The translations under genes were made by a program, and so were the position numbers. Of a stretch of DNA of 64,000 nucleotides, positions 34,701 to 45,590 are shown piece by piece. Where the stretch lies: contig CM043944.1 of NCBI GenBank assembly GCA_014529385.2, positions 58,514,268-58,578,267 on the forward strand, read 5' to 3'. Within the stretch, counting starts at the first letter, position 1, and each line of letters begins with the position of its first letter. The notes under the pieces are model-generated. The model had not been told where the DNA came from. It made no database searches and saw nothing but the letters and a program-made list of their open reading frames with translations. This stretch comes from Adiantum capillus-veneris. Taxonomy: Eukaryota; Streptophyta; Polypodiopsida; Polypodiales; Pteridaceae.

Positions 34701-35977
34701 AAAAACAAGACAAGAAGAGAGAAAACTTTGTACACATGTGATCCAAAACTGATTATATGCTTCTTTTATACATCATAATTTGAATTTTACGACTTCACTA
34801 CAATATTATGGGTGTATCAGAGCTAATTCTCTAAATATTTTTTCAACTCTCGTGACAGGATATTATCTTAGACCTTCCATGCGACAACATGGTTTGTAGT
34901 TATCCTCTAGTTTTTCTTTCCCAATGACACTTGCAAGAGCTTCAAATTTCTTTGCAACTTCTGTAATCCTTAACATTTTGGAGCGTATTGCTAAGTAGTA
35001 GAACATGCTTCTAGACCTAAAAAAATTCTAAATTGAAGTGGCCTGAGGTTGGCAAACCAATCTCTTGGACTTTCTTCAATGTAGATAAAGAATTGACGAA
35101 AGGGTTCTTGGTGACGGGTAAGGTAGCAATGGTCAACACTCTTACAACAAGTTGTGCTTCCTGGCATACCAAAGACTTTGGTCCCTATTTAACACCACAT
35201 TAGAGAGTTTGATACTTTAGAGACAATTCGGGAATCACCAATGTCTTGAAGATTTCTCCAAATGGACAAATCTCAAACTATTTTTTAAGACCAAAGTCTT
35301 TCACAAGGTAGAACTTGAAAAGGTCTAGCTAGCCATGCTCTCAAAACTTTGGCTAAGATTTGGCCATGTGGCCAAATATTAAGCTCATTTTGAAAGTGGG
35401 AATTGGAAAATTCTTAAATTCATTAGTATGTTGGTGTTTCTTAGTAAAAGAGTTTCCTTGCATCTCTTGGTAACCATGTTACCATATTGTTGAATACTAT
35501 GGCCAAAACCTCAAATCCCTGGCTAAAGATTTGGCCATGTGGTCAAATCTTAAGCTCATTTTGAAAGTGCGAGTTGGAAAATTATTAAATTCACAAATAT
35601 GTTGTTATTTCTTAGTAAAAGATTTTCCTTGCATCTCTTGGCAATCCTGTTGCCATATTGTTGAATACTATGGCCAAAACCTCATTTCCCTGGCTAAAGC
35701 ATTCATACCTCACTCTAGAAGCCATTTTTTAGTACAAAACAAACATTCAAAGAAATTACAATGCTGTTGTTGAGCACTTCAACCACTTTATCACAACCCA
35801 AACCAAACACTTGCACTTAAGAAGACAAGTCAGACAAGTACCACCAACCAACACGCTTTGTAGATGCATCATGAATACAATATTCTTTTCCAAAATAGCA
35901 TGCATGATTGCGTACACCATGCATAACTAACCCGACTAGTATCAGGATTTAGGCTATCCCCATAACCTTAAGCATAG
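34701..35977. other. Non-coding stretch with 171-bp tandem duplication
   Basis: No gene seen. It is probably the 5' untranslated region that follows the copia-2 type PBS on the minus strand. The only structure noted is the tandem duplication at 35351-35691. Confidence 0.4.
35351..35700. repeat. Tandem duplication, period ~171 bp
   Basis: GGCTAAGATTTGGCCATG at 35351 recurs as GGCTAAAGATTTGGCCATG at 35521, and a third start GGCTAAAG is at 35692. The two units match over their full length with scattered changes. Confidence 0.85.
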
Positions 35978-35989
35978 GCTCTAATACCA
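35978..35989 (-). other. PBS of a copia-type element (minus strand)
   Basis: Minus-strand TGGTATTAGAGC, one base from the usual copia PBS, starts two bases after the LTR end CTCTCA. Confidence 0.8.
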
Positions 35990-35991
35990 GG

Positions 35992-36813
35992 TGAGAGATA
36001 CCCCTCTCGGGGGTCTATGCACAGAATATACAGTTTAAACCTTTATACAATTTTCAATATGCGTCAGAGTTGCGGAAGTGTTTGCATAGGGAAGGAGTTC
36101 TTAGCATCCAACCAAGCATGGAGTGAAGGCCATGAGCCACATTGCATGCAGAGGCACCTAGCAACTAGTGCTACCCCTGAATGGCTATTATGAATGAAAG
36201 CATAATGAAGAAAAATAATAACATCGTGGAGGGTGAATATATGTGTACATTGCACTGTGAGAGAGAATATAGTGGAGGATGAGATAGAGTGCACAAAGAC
36301 ATGAGAGAATGACAACTGATAATCTTTTAATGCCCCATCTAAATAAAACATACAACCACGTATTAATGCAATGACAAAATTTGGGTTTACCATAACATCA
36401 AAAAAATAATGACAAAATAACTCTCAAAGCACCGGACCCTCTGTAGGCATTGATCGATCCATTCATCCACATCCGCTCTACTACGAACAAAGAGAGTTGT
36501 ACTTCGCAAGAGCAAACGAGAACACCTCCAACCGACATAAGTTAAGGCCGCTTCGCCTCCCTCCATAAACCCAAGCTTTGAGCGGAAGAGAAATACACAC
36601 GCACACACACACATCACCATATCCAGACATAGAGGTTGGAGGGGGAGAGCCAACACGTACTGTGTGCCCCTGTTCTTTCTTCTCTATCTTATGCACTAAG
36701 GCACAATACACATTGTACTTAGTGTCAGTGGATCACACAAGTGTATAGTTGTACACTTAGGGCTAGTAGCAGTTAGTGATGGGCGGTCGACCACATGGCC
36801 ATTAAACCTAACA
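35992..36813 (-). repeat. 822-bp copia LTR flanked by PPT and by PBS
   Basis: Minus strand TGTTAGGTTTAATGG...GTATCTCTCA. Its start follows copia-2 RNase H and a short purine stretch (AAGTGGGATAA), as for a 3' LTR; its end is followed by a PBS, as for a 5' LTR. A GT/CA dinucleotide run lies near 36596-36612. The double context suggests a tandem or recombinant element with a shared LTR. Confidence 0.75.
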
Positions 36814-36859
36814 TTATCCCACTTGATGGCCAATGTGGGAGAACATAAGAATGGAAGAG

Positions 36860-38400
36860 AACCACTCTTCACGAATGCCCATCCACTCATGGCAGTGTTG
36901 AAACAGATGGATGGAGAGACTTTTAGTGAGTGCATCTGATGTGTTCTCTGACGTAGGAATCTTCACTAAATCAAGGCTCTTGTTTGCCAGGCATTCACAA
37001 CTGAAGTGATAATGCACATCAATGTGCTTTGTTTTGGAATGAAACATTGGATTGTTAGCCAAGGCAATAGCACTCTGACCATCACAATGAATAACTGGTG
37101 TACGGTGCTCCAATCCAAGATCTTTCACTAGGCAAGCAAGCCAAATAGATTCTTTGCATGCCTCACTCAATGCAACATACTCTGCCACTATGGTAGAAAT
37201 GAATGTACAGTCTTGAAAACAAACCTCTAAGAAATAGAAAAACTAGCAAATGTGTAAATCAAACCTGTTGTTGATTTACAACTGCAACATAACCTGCATA
37301 ATCACTGTCTACAAATCCCTAAATGGATGACTCTCCACGACCATAGGATAACTGTCTATCTGCAGTGCCACTCAAGTATTTCAGAATCGGTTTGATAGCA
37401 TCCCAATTCCTTTTTACTAGGGCTAAACATAAATCTTTTGAAAACTCCCGTTGCATGTGCAAGTCAAGACTTGTAGCCACCATGGCATACACAAGACTAC
37501 CACAAGATGAAGCATAAGGAACCTTAGCCATTGCATCTTTTTTCTCAATAGATTTGAGACAATTGTTCTTTTTCAAATATGGAGGCAATGGAGTACTCAA
37601 AGCCTTCCCCTTTTGCATGTTGAAATGATCAAGAACCTTGTGCACATACTCTTTTTGAGAAAGGTACAACAACCTCTTCTTACGGTCACAAGTAATGCGC
37701 ATACCCAGAATGTGATTGGCTTCACCCAAATCTTTTATGTCAAATTGACTTTTCAGCTTGGTTTTCAAGTCAGCAATGTCCGTCTTGGAATGACTAGCAA
37801 TAAGCATAATAAAATTTCCATCTGGTTGTATTTTCACGTAAAGACATGGATCGTCATTACTGCGCTTATAGCCTAGGGAACGCATAAATGCATCAAACTT
37901 TTGATACCATTGTTTGGATGATTTCTTCAAGCCATAGAGACTTTTGAGAAGCTTATAGAACAAATGTTCCTTGCCCTTTAGCAAAAACCCTTCAGGTTGC
38001 TGCATATAAATCTCTTTCTCAAGATCACCATGTAAGAAAGTTGTGATGACATCCATTTGATCAGGCTCCATATCTTCAGTGGCAACCATAGAAATCAACA
38101 TTCTTAGTGTGGTCATCTTGACCATTGGAGAAAATATTTCCTGAAAATTGACACCATGTTCTTGCTTGAAACCTTTGGCCACTAAAAGAACTTTGTAATT
38201 GTCAATCTTCTTCTTGTAAACCCATTTACAAGGCAATGCTTTCCCACCATTGGCAATGGAGCAAGTTCCCAATGTTTTCTTTTTTGCAATACTAGACATC
38301 TCCCTCCTCATAGCATGTTCCCACTGAATCTTATCATTGGCTACATAGCCTCTTTGTAACAAGAAGACTCACCACTATTTTTCAGCAAAACAAAATCCAC
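36860..38400 (-). pseudogene. copia-2 reverse transcriptase-RNase H fragment
   Basis: Minus strand. A 348-codon frame is open from 38362 to 37319: KWVYKKKIDNYK, KGFKQEHGVNFQEIFSPMVK, DVITTFLHGDLEKEIYMQQPEGF and LYGLKKSSKQWYQKFD are typical Ty1/copia RT. Where YVDD should be, the reading goes from DGNFI straight to MLIASHSKTD, so about eight codons including the catalytic box are missing in frame. RNase H follows (GFVDSDYAGY after a TAG near 37321; MAEYVALSEACKE at 37188; CDGQSAIALANNP; KHIDVHYHF). The fragment starts abruptly near 38400; gag, protease and integrase are absent. Inactive. Confidence 0.9.
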
Positions 38401-38989
38401 GCCTAGAACAAAACATTTGGGCAAGTGCGAGACTCTTTGATATCTCCGCGGCTGATCAGAACGCGTACTAGTCTGTGTAGTAAGTGGATCGGGAGCTGTC
38501 TAGACATGAGTTGTGAGACTTTTTGAGATCTCCACGACTGATCAGAACTCATGACGTGATCAGAAGTGTCTCCGTGAATCTGCTATAGCTTGTCATGATA
38601 TAGCATCACCAAACATGTCTTTATGTTGTCATCAATATGGCATCACCAGACATGTCTTCATAAATCTTTTATTGTCACCAAGTTTGTCTTCATAAAATCA
38701 ATTCTTTGATCAATCCTAAATAGATCATAGACTCAAGAAACATAGTCATGAAATTTTTTAGCATCGTTAGTGAAATAATTACTTTCACAATGTCATAAGA
38801 GATGGTTCGCGACGCCACTCTTTTGACAATATATATACGCACGGTAATATATGTGTACATAAAGTATGAACGTAAAAATATAAGATGTGTGATTACATGA
38901 TGCAAATGACATATGTATATACTACATAAAATGACATTTATCAACATAGTGGTATCAATGAATATCATCATAGTATTAACAAAACATCA
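38401..38989. other. Non-coding with short direct repeats
   Basis: No gene. A direct repeat about 90 bp apart (GAGACTCTTTGATATCTCC at 38428 and GAGACTTTTTGAGATCTCC at 38516) and another (CATCACCAAACATGTCTT, CATCACCAGACATGTCTT) precede the minisatellite. Confidence 0.5.
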
Positions 38990-39350
38990 TCATTGTATCA
39001 ATGAAAATGACTAAATCATCATGGTATCAATGAAACAGCATCACGGTATCATCAAGAATAGCCATGGTATCAACAAAACAACATCATGGTATCACCGAGA
39101 ATAACCATGGTATCAATAAAACAACATCATGCTATCACCGAGAATAATCATTGTATCAACAAAACAACATCATGGTATCATTAAGAATAACCATGGTATT
39201 AATGAAACAATGTCATGGTATCGACGAAACAACATCATGGTATCACCAAGAATAACCATGATATCAGTGAAACAATATCATGGTGTCACCGAGAATAACC
39301 ATGGTATCAACGAAATGTCATTATGGTATCAACAAAAATCACCATGACCA
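38990..39350. repeat. Dimeric minisatellite, period 43 bp
   Basis: Units starting CCATGGTATC or a variant occur at 39062, 39105, 39148, 39191, 39256 and 39299, spaced 43 bp except one interval of 65 (one extra half unit). Each unit contains two related ~21-22-bp halves, each with ATGGTATCA. A frame through it only reflects the repeat. Confidence 0.9.
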
Positions 39351-39724
39351 AAGTACTAAAAACATCATCATAATACCATCAAAATTACTATGGTATTAAT
39401 GAGAGATTATCAATGAAACGATGTAAACTATATCTCTAGAAGAATAATTATACCAGAATCAATGAACAAATATATCATATAACAAAAGATCATCGGTAGC
39501 TCGACGAAATTTGGACGATCATCAATGGCTCGACTAAATCGGAATGATATTCATGAGCAGATCTATAGACATTTGATATCTGGAAACATAGGTATCCAAG
39601 AACAAATCATCAATAAATATCTGAGAACATATTAGACATCTTGCAATACTATAGAATTTTTGGAACATATATCTATAACACTAATTCGATTTGAAACCGT
39701 CTTCTGCAGCAAAGTTACCTCAGT

Positions 39725-40640
39725 AACAAATAAAAAAATTGATGAAGAGAAAAACATAATTAATAAATTTTCAATCAGGAGGAAAATCGAAAGCAAAAAG
39801 TGAAAGTTTCTTTTCAGACATGATCGTAGTCTGAGTACGATAACTCAAAATCGGTGCAGAATTTGGAAAAAGTTTCTTCTGCAAAGTTGTAGACTAGATC
39901 GATTCTAATGGCTTCGACAAGCCATTTCTACAAAATCATTTTCAATTAGGAAAGAAATTCAAAAGCAAAAAGTAAAAGTTACTTTTCAGACATGTTCGCA
40001 GTCTGAGAACGATAACTTGAAATCGGGGGAGAATTTGAAGAAAGTTTCTTATGCAACGTTCTAGATCACATCGATTCTGGTGGCTATTGCGAGCTTTCTC
40101 TATAAAATTGTTTTCAATCAGGAGAAAAATTAAAACTAAAAACCAAGTTGCTTTTCAGACATGTTCACGGTTTGAGAACAATAACTTGAAATCGGTGCGA
40201 AATTTGAAAAAAGGATTTTCTACAAAGTTGTAGAGCACATCGAGTCTACTGGCTCCAGCGGGCTGTTTCTACATAATCATTTTCAATTATAAAAAAATTC
40301 AAAAACAAAAACAAAAAGTTGCTTTTCAGACTTGTTCGTAGTCCAAAAACGATAACTCGAAATTTGTGCACAATTTAAAAATAGTTTCTTCTACAAAGCT
40401 GTAGACCACATCGATTACGGTGGCTTTGCCATACTATTTTTGTAAAAAAAAAATCAATTAGAAAAAAATCAAAAAGAGAAAACGAAAGTTTCTTTTCAGA
40501 CATGTCTGCAGTCGAAGAACGATAACTCGAAATCTGTGCAGAATTTGTTTTTTTTTTTTTGCAAAGTTGTAGAACACATCGATTCCGGTGGCTCAAATGG
40601 GCTATTTCTGCAAAATTGTTTTGTATTAGGAGAAAAAAAA
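39725..40640. repeat. 171-bp tandem satellite array, five monomers
   Basis: The motif TTTTCAGA occurs at 39811, 39983, 40152, 40323 and 40493, intervals 172, 169, 171 and 170. Conserved blocks per monomer: ACGATAACTCGAAAT, GCAGAATTTG, TGCAAAGTTGTAGA and CACATCGATTC. Monomers are diverged by scattered substitutions and A/T-run length. The last monomer ends next to the copia-type PBS at 40646. Confidence 0.92.
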
Positions 40641-40645
40641 GTCTT

Positions 40646-40657
40646 GATCTAATACCA
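40646..40657 (-). other. PBS of copia-type element (minus strand)
   Basis: Minus-strand TGGTATTAGATC directly follows the LTR end CTCCACA; a two-base variant of the copia initiator-Met PBS. Confidence 0.7.
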
Positions 40658-40812
40658 TGTGGAGAGAGAAAGAGAGAGCATATAAATAGAACCCCAAAGT
40701 GTGTTGAATGCACACATGAGCTGATGCATATATAGAGGGGACCTAGGTGCTATATATAGAGAAGATTTATATATAATCCATATATTGAGTAGCTTCACAT
40801 ATAAGCTCAACA
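40658..40812 (-). repeat. 155-bp copia-type LTR with PBS
   Basis: Minus strand TGTTGAGCTTATATG...CTCTCTCCACA. Same layout as the copia-1 LTR: about 150 bp, TATATA blocks in the middle (CTATATATAG, ATTTATATG) and a CT-rich end. The PBS is on its internal side, so this is a 5' LTR. The internal region continues leftwards as the 171-bp array. No matching 3' LTR was found in the window. Confidence 0.7.
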
Positions 40813-41071
40813 ATTGATGTTGCTGCTTCTAGTGAGAAGAAGAATGGCAAGATAAATTATCACATATGGTACTATTATTTGCTTCAATGATTTTACAACT
40901 AATTCTTTAAGTCATATTCTAAGTTTGAAGTATAGCTATAGAAAAAATTATTTTTTTTGAGTATAGTATGACTTCAACTTCCCAAAGTGTTTTCTATAAT
41001 GCTTTTCATTGACCATAGATGCCCATGAATTTTTTAAGTTTTATATTTGAGAATTGTGATATCAAATTTAG

Positions 41072-42264
41072 GTTACTACTACACCAATAATGGATCGTAA
41101 TTGTGGAAACTTTATTCAAGACTTTGAGGAGTCTAGCCTTTTTGAAGACCCACAAAAAATGGATGGAATTTCATGGTTTAATAAAATTATAGCTAGTATA
41201 CTAAGCATGTAAGTAAACCATTTTAGCTTACAATATATAAGCCTCTCATTTTGACTTGTAAATACATAAATTCATGTTGGAAATGAAAAGATTTGAAGGT
41301 TTACGAAGTTACATTTTTGATGAGATAATCCACAAACATAACATGTTTTTTTTATTACATCATGGTTTTTCTCATATCTTGGGAGTGTGAAGAGAGTACA
41401 TGCTCCCAAAGAACATATTTCTTTGGGAGATAATCAAATCTTAGTATCACAAGAGGTAAGAATTTTTTTGGTTACATTTTATCCTTAAATTGAATATCAT
41501 CTATTCTTATTCCAATGCATTCCTTATACATTGTATAGATGAGAACTTGATTCAAGATTGAAAAGGAAAGTAAAGTGGAGCAAAAGAGTGTCAAAGTGAG
41601 AAAAGTAAGCATATAAAGCTAATGATTCATTTAGCTTTAGTACCATGCATTTACTTATGTTCAACTTGACACATCTATTTATATAAAATCCCTATTGTCT
41701 TCATCCATGCATAGGTAAACGCAAAAATGAGATCCCATAAGGAAGGAAAGGTCGCGCTCAAAGCTCCCAAGGCTAAGAGAGAAAAAGTACAACTAAGATT
41801 TTGACACTAATATGTGGATTTTTATATTCTATTGAAACTTAAGAATGACTAAAGGATATAATTTTTATACTTTATGTTATTATTAGTTGATCGAGCACGA
41901 GAGCTTGATCAAAGAGAAATGCATCTCTTCAACCCTCTGAAATGAAGTAAGAAACATCTCTTAAAATCTCTTAATCATAGGTCATCTTCAGATGTTTCAC
42001 TAGTGTGCACATTCTCACTTTGTGTTTGTGTGGTTGTAGATCAAGGAGATGCCACTAGAAGACCTTGAGACCATTTTGCTCAAATACATGGGAGAGGGAA
42101 CAATAAGTAGTATGTACTTCTCATTAAGAAGTACATACATTACTTTAACAAAAAAAACAGAGCTTAGCTTTAGGTATTTTTGTAGTGATGTAAAGAATAC
42201 AGATAGTGCAACCATGGTTCGCAAGATTGTAGGTTGGTTGATAGATTCTAACAAAATAGAATGA
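41072..42264 (+). CDS. Candidate six-exon gene or pseudogene, unknown product
   Basis: Exons by splice consensus: 41072-41208 (GTAAGT donor), 41386-41455 (GTAAGA), 41539-41604 (GTAAGC), 41715-41786 (GTACAA, weak), 41887-41946 (GTAAGA), 42040-42264 with TGA stop. Acceptors are TTTAG, GGGAG, TATAG, CATAG, ATTAG, TGTAG. The phase works at every junction (first intron phase 2, others phase 0), and introns are 83-177 bp, typical of plants. Peptide ends KNTDSATMVRKIVGWLID. Two TGA codons (41548, 41938) lie in exons 3 and 5, so it is a pseudogene or the model needs revision. The first exon may be internal, with upstream exons lost at the LTR ending at 40812. I do not recognise the family. Confidence 0.42.
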
Positions 42265-43324
42265 ATGTTGAAAGATAATCCTCTTACTTTAGAGGACATT
42301 GTAATATGCGGTTGATGACACGCAAGCTCAATTAAGACACATGTTTTCAACTTAATTTTTTTGTGTCATATTTAGGTAGATTTTTTTCTTTTTGAGTGCC
42401 TTTGGCAAAGTAATGTGAAGCATTGGATAAAGTGCAATTATCTGAGCTTGGGGATCTCTTGGATATCATGTGCTACTTGGTGATCCTAAAACATGAGGTT
42501 ATGGTAATCTTCAAACCTCAGAAAATAATTCCTATATGGAAATTTCCACGCCTTATAAAATCCCTATATAGCAATGTCTTTGGTTATCTAGGGAAATAAC
42601 TACACTTTAAATCTCTCTACATCCCAAATTTTCCTACTTACATATGTAGGAAAATGTCCCACTTTTCCTACATATGTGCATTGAAAGTAGAAAATTATAT
42701 GGGAAAATCTTTTTTTTTCAATAAAGGAATGGTCTAAAAGTTCCTTGTGTAAGTCCGCGGCAACAATTGAAAAGCAGCGTTCGTTGATGGGGAGCAACGT
42801 TGGTTGATAGGGAGGCGAGGCATAGTCTCCAAAGGAGCAGACGAGAACAGAGGGCAGTGAGAGCGTTGACGACGACAACACAAAGGATGCCAATCGACGT
42901 GCAAGGAGGAGTAAAATTGAGCATGGAAAGCGATCCAAGTGGAGAAAAAGGAGTTACAAGATAAGTAACGAGCGTTGGTGGTTTATTTTTTTGAAAATTA
43001 GCAAGCAGAGAAGTTAATGAACATAGAGGGAGCAATAGAACTCAAACACATTATCATCAAGCTATCAACAATATACTTTTTACAAAGATTTGTTAAGCTT
43101 GGCATAGTAGAGAGAAATGAAAGGTGCATGAATTAGCGAGCGAATTGGAGAGAAGGATAAGGGGCGGTATAGAGCCACAAAGAAATTAGGAACCTCACTC
43201 TCTCTCTCTCTCTCTTGGGAATGTTGATTCACTAGGTGTGCAAAAGGGATGAGACACAAAAGCTCAAAAGAGAAAACTTGTAATTAGATGCTAGAGGGAA
43301 AGGAGACGCAGGGATTCATGTCAA
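42265..43324. other. No gene recognised; short inverted repeats
   Basis: An inverted repeat TTTTCCTAC...GTAGGAAAA lies at about 42627-42655 with a further half near 42664. CT repeat at about 43196-43216. The right end probably includes the 3' untranslated region of the rbcS gene read on the minus strand. Confidence 0.4.
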
Positions 43325-43409
43325 CTAAGTGGCTTGTTTAAGAGATAAGGGGGCAAAGGGCTTCTGGACAAGGAAGCCAGAGACCTGGACCTGCCTCTTG
43401 GCGTTGTCA
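43325..43409 (-). pseudogene. rbcS: rbcS C-terminal segment, split from the rest by family B
   Basis: Minus strand: NAKRQVQVSGFLVQKP then FAPLSLKQAT and TAG at 43327-43325. This is the C-terminus of the Rubisco small subunit, which in plants is nuclear encoded, imported into the chloroplast and assembled with the large subunit. The QVQVSGFLV form resembles what I recall of moss and fern proteins. The rest of the gene continues at 51943 on the other side of family-B copy B. The five bases TGTCA next to B occur on both sides. Confidence 0.88.
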
Positions 43410-45545
43410 TGGAGCTCCACTTCCATGCTATGAAAGATGCCAGAAAAATGCACATCCAACTTATTTAAGCTTACCTAATTAATGATCAGTGGTGATCAAG
43501 CTTGTTAACAGGCCAATTTTAATGATTAATGTATGCGAGATGAATCTTTAAAGGGCCAACTAATGCTTTAATGATGCTAGAAAGGATTATTCTTGAAGTG
43601 AGCACAAATGGGAGATTATGATCTAGAACTGTAGTGCTTGAAGTGCTCTATCGGCATGTCTTTACGGCTCATCAATTGCAGATCCGTACCAGATTGGAAA
43701 ACTGCAGTGAAGGAGACATAAATGAAATGAATGCATGATCTTGAAGTGCTCACTGTTTGCAGTGCATCCGGATTTTCAGATCAATGACCGGAGTTACGGT
43801 TACCAAGATATCGTCAGATTAAAATTCACTAGGGGTTGGTTCCATACTAGTCTGGTTTGCTCAGTCGGTGTACCATCTAGGAATTTTAGAGCCTCAACAG
43901 AGTTTGTATGCGTTCTATGCAGCTTGAGAGGTTTATAAGGATTCATGGCTTGTTAGGCAGAGTCTGGCTTGATGAGATAATATGGCTTAAGGCCGGTGAC
44001 AGTTGTCGGCCCTGCTGAGCTAGTTAATTTTGGCATTATCTGAGAAGCTGATAGAAGCAATCAACAACCGAATGCAAAGGTAATGCCTTTTGTGGCAAGT
44101 GCAATCACCTATACATGTATCTTAGAAGCATGTGGCATTCTTTGAGACGCTATGGACAGTAACATTCCTGAGATGATATTGTTAGTCGAGGGCTGTTGGA
44201 GGAATATTTTGTGCTTGGTAGGCTTGGCTGACCATGCCTTGATTGATATGCATGACAAATGTGATGCCTTCTACTTGCAGAGCATAGCCTTGGATGAAAT
44301 GTATGCCAAATGGGGTGCCCTTTACGGGTTGCCTGCCCATTAAATCCCAATGAACCCAAATGGCCACCCATTAATTCAAGAAGGGTTTTGTGTGTGGAGA
44401 AGAAAAAGAAAAACAATGGCATGGCGGGCAGGGCAGCGAGCAGAGACTGCACATGGAAAGATGAACTCGTGTAGGCCGAGGAGATGCTCCAATGGCGACA
44501 AGCATGAAATAAAAAACTCCCAGTATGCCAAGGTGCACCTTTTTGAAGCATGTCCCAAAGGGTTTCACTCACCCGATTTCCGTCGACTACCACGTCATTG
44601 AGAGGTTTCTTATGCCCCTAGCAGCGATGGTGCCGTCGTTGCTTAGAGAGGGCTTTTAACAAGTGAGATTTCACGTGAAGCAAGGAAGGAGAGGAGTAGG
44701 GTAATGAAAGGAGGGCAAGGCGAGGTGGAGAAGGACGGAAAGGAAAGGCCAAGGTTCTCGAGAAGGAGACACAAGAAAAGCTCTTTCTCTCTCGCTCTCG
44801 TCATCGGCTAACAAAACAAGTAAAGCTCTCTCTCTCTTTCTGTCATCTTCAGTGAGAAAGGCTTAGAAAAGAAAGAAAGGATAAGGAGGGCAGCTCTCTC
44901 TCTCATACATAAGCAAGCAAGGGATCTCTCTCATCCATGAGTAAGCAGGTTTCTCTCTCGGGTCAGAAGCAAGGCCGAGCCTTGATTGAGGAGGTTGCTT
45001 TGCATGAGTGAAGGGTACTCAAGAAAAGGTAATCAAAGGCATACAGAGCTTGAAGGCAATAAAAATCAATTCATTTAAAGGAGAAGTAGAAGCTTGTGAG
45101 CAGCAAATAAGGCAGTGCAAAGCACACGAAGTAGGAAGTGCTGAACAGTTGATAATAACCGAAGCATGATGATTGAGGAAGTGAATTTAAATTGAAAATT
45201 TTGCAAAATGTTGAATGTAGATAAAGCAGGTAAAGCCACAGGCGGAAGTTCCATCATCGTCATGAGTCTGAAGGTTAATTAATCATCGTCTTAATCCTTG
45301 GTGTCATTAATGGCCCGATTAGTCTGTGAAGGGAGCTAACTCCTATTTACCAATTGATCCAAGTGTTGGTGCTGCTAACAGCCCGCCTTGGCTAAGGATT
45401 AAGTTGTACTCAAAGCATTAATCGATTAATTGAGGATTACCGTATTTTCCAGATCTTTCAATGTTGTCTGCTATTCTCTCTTTTTCACACCTCCCACAGC
45501 CAGAGAAAATAGTCGGCTCACATTTCGAACACATATCCCTCGACA
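43410..45545 (+). repeat. Family B 5' LTR, copy B
   Basis: Starts TGGAGCTCCACTTCC and ends CCCTCGACA. Contains CT-rich segments at 44788-44960. It provides the empty sites for both insertions in the 3' LTR: GTTAAC near 43500 and CATTAATC near 45420. Confidence 0.8.
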
Positions 45546-45547
45546 TC

Positions 45548-45561
45548 TTTGGTGAACCCGA
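45548..45561 (+). other. Family B primer binding site, copy B
   Basis: TTTGGTGAACCCG begins two bases after the LTR end; shared with copy A. Priming tRNA not identified. Confidence 0.6.
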
Positions 45562-45590
45562 CGTGAAACGAGCCAAAGTGGAAGGTAAAT

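Noticed and set aside
39129-39347. 72-codon ORF over the minisatellite
   Set aside because: The frame is only the translation of the 43-bp repeat.
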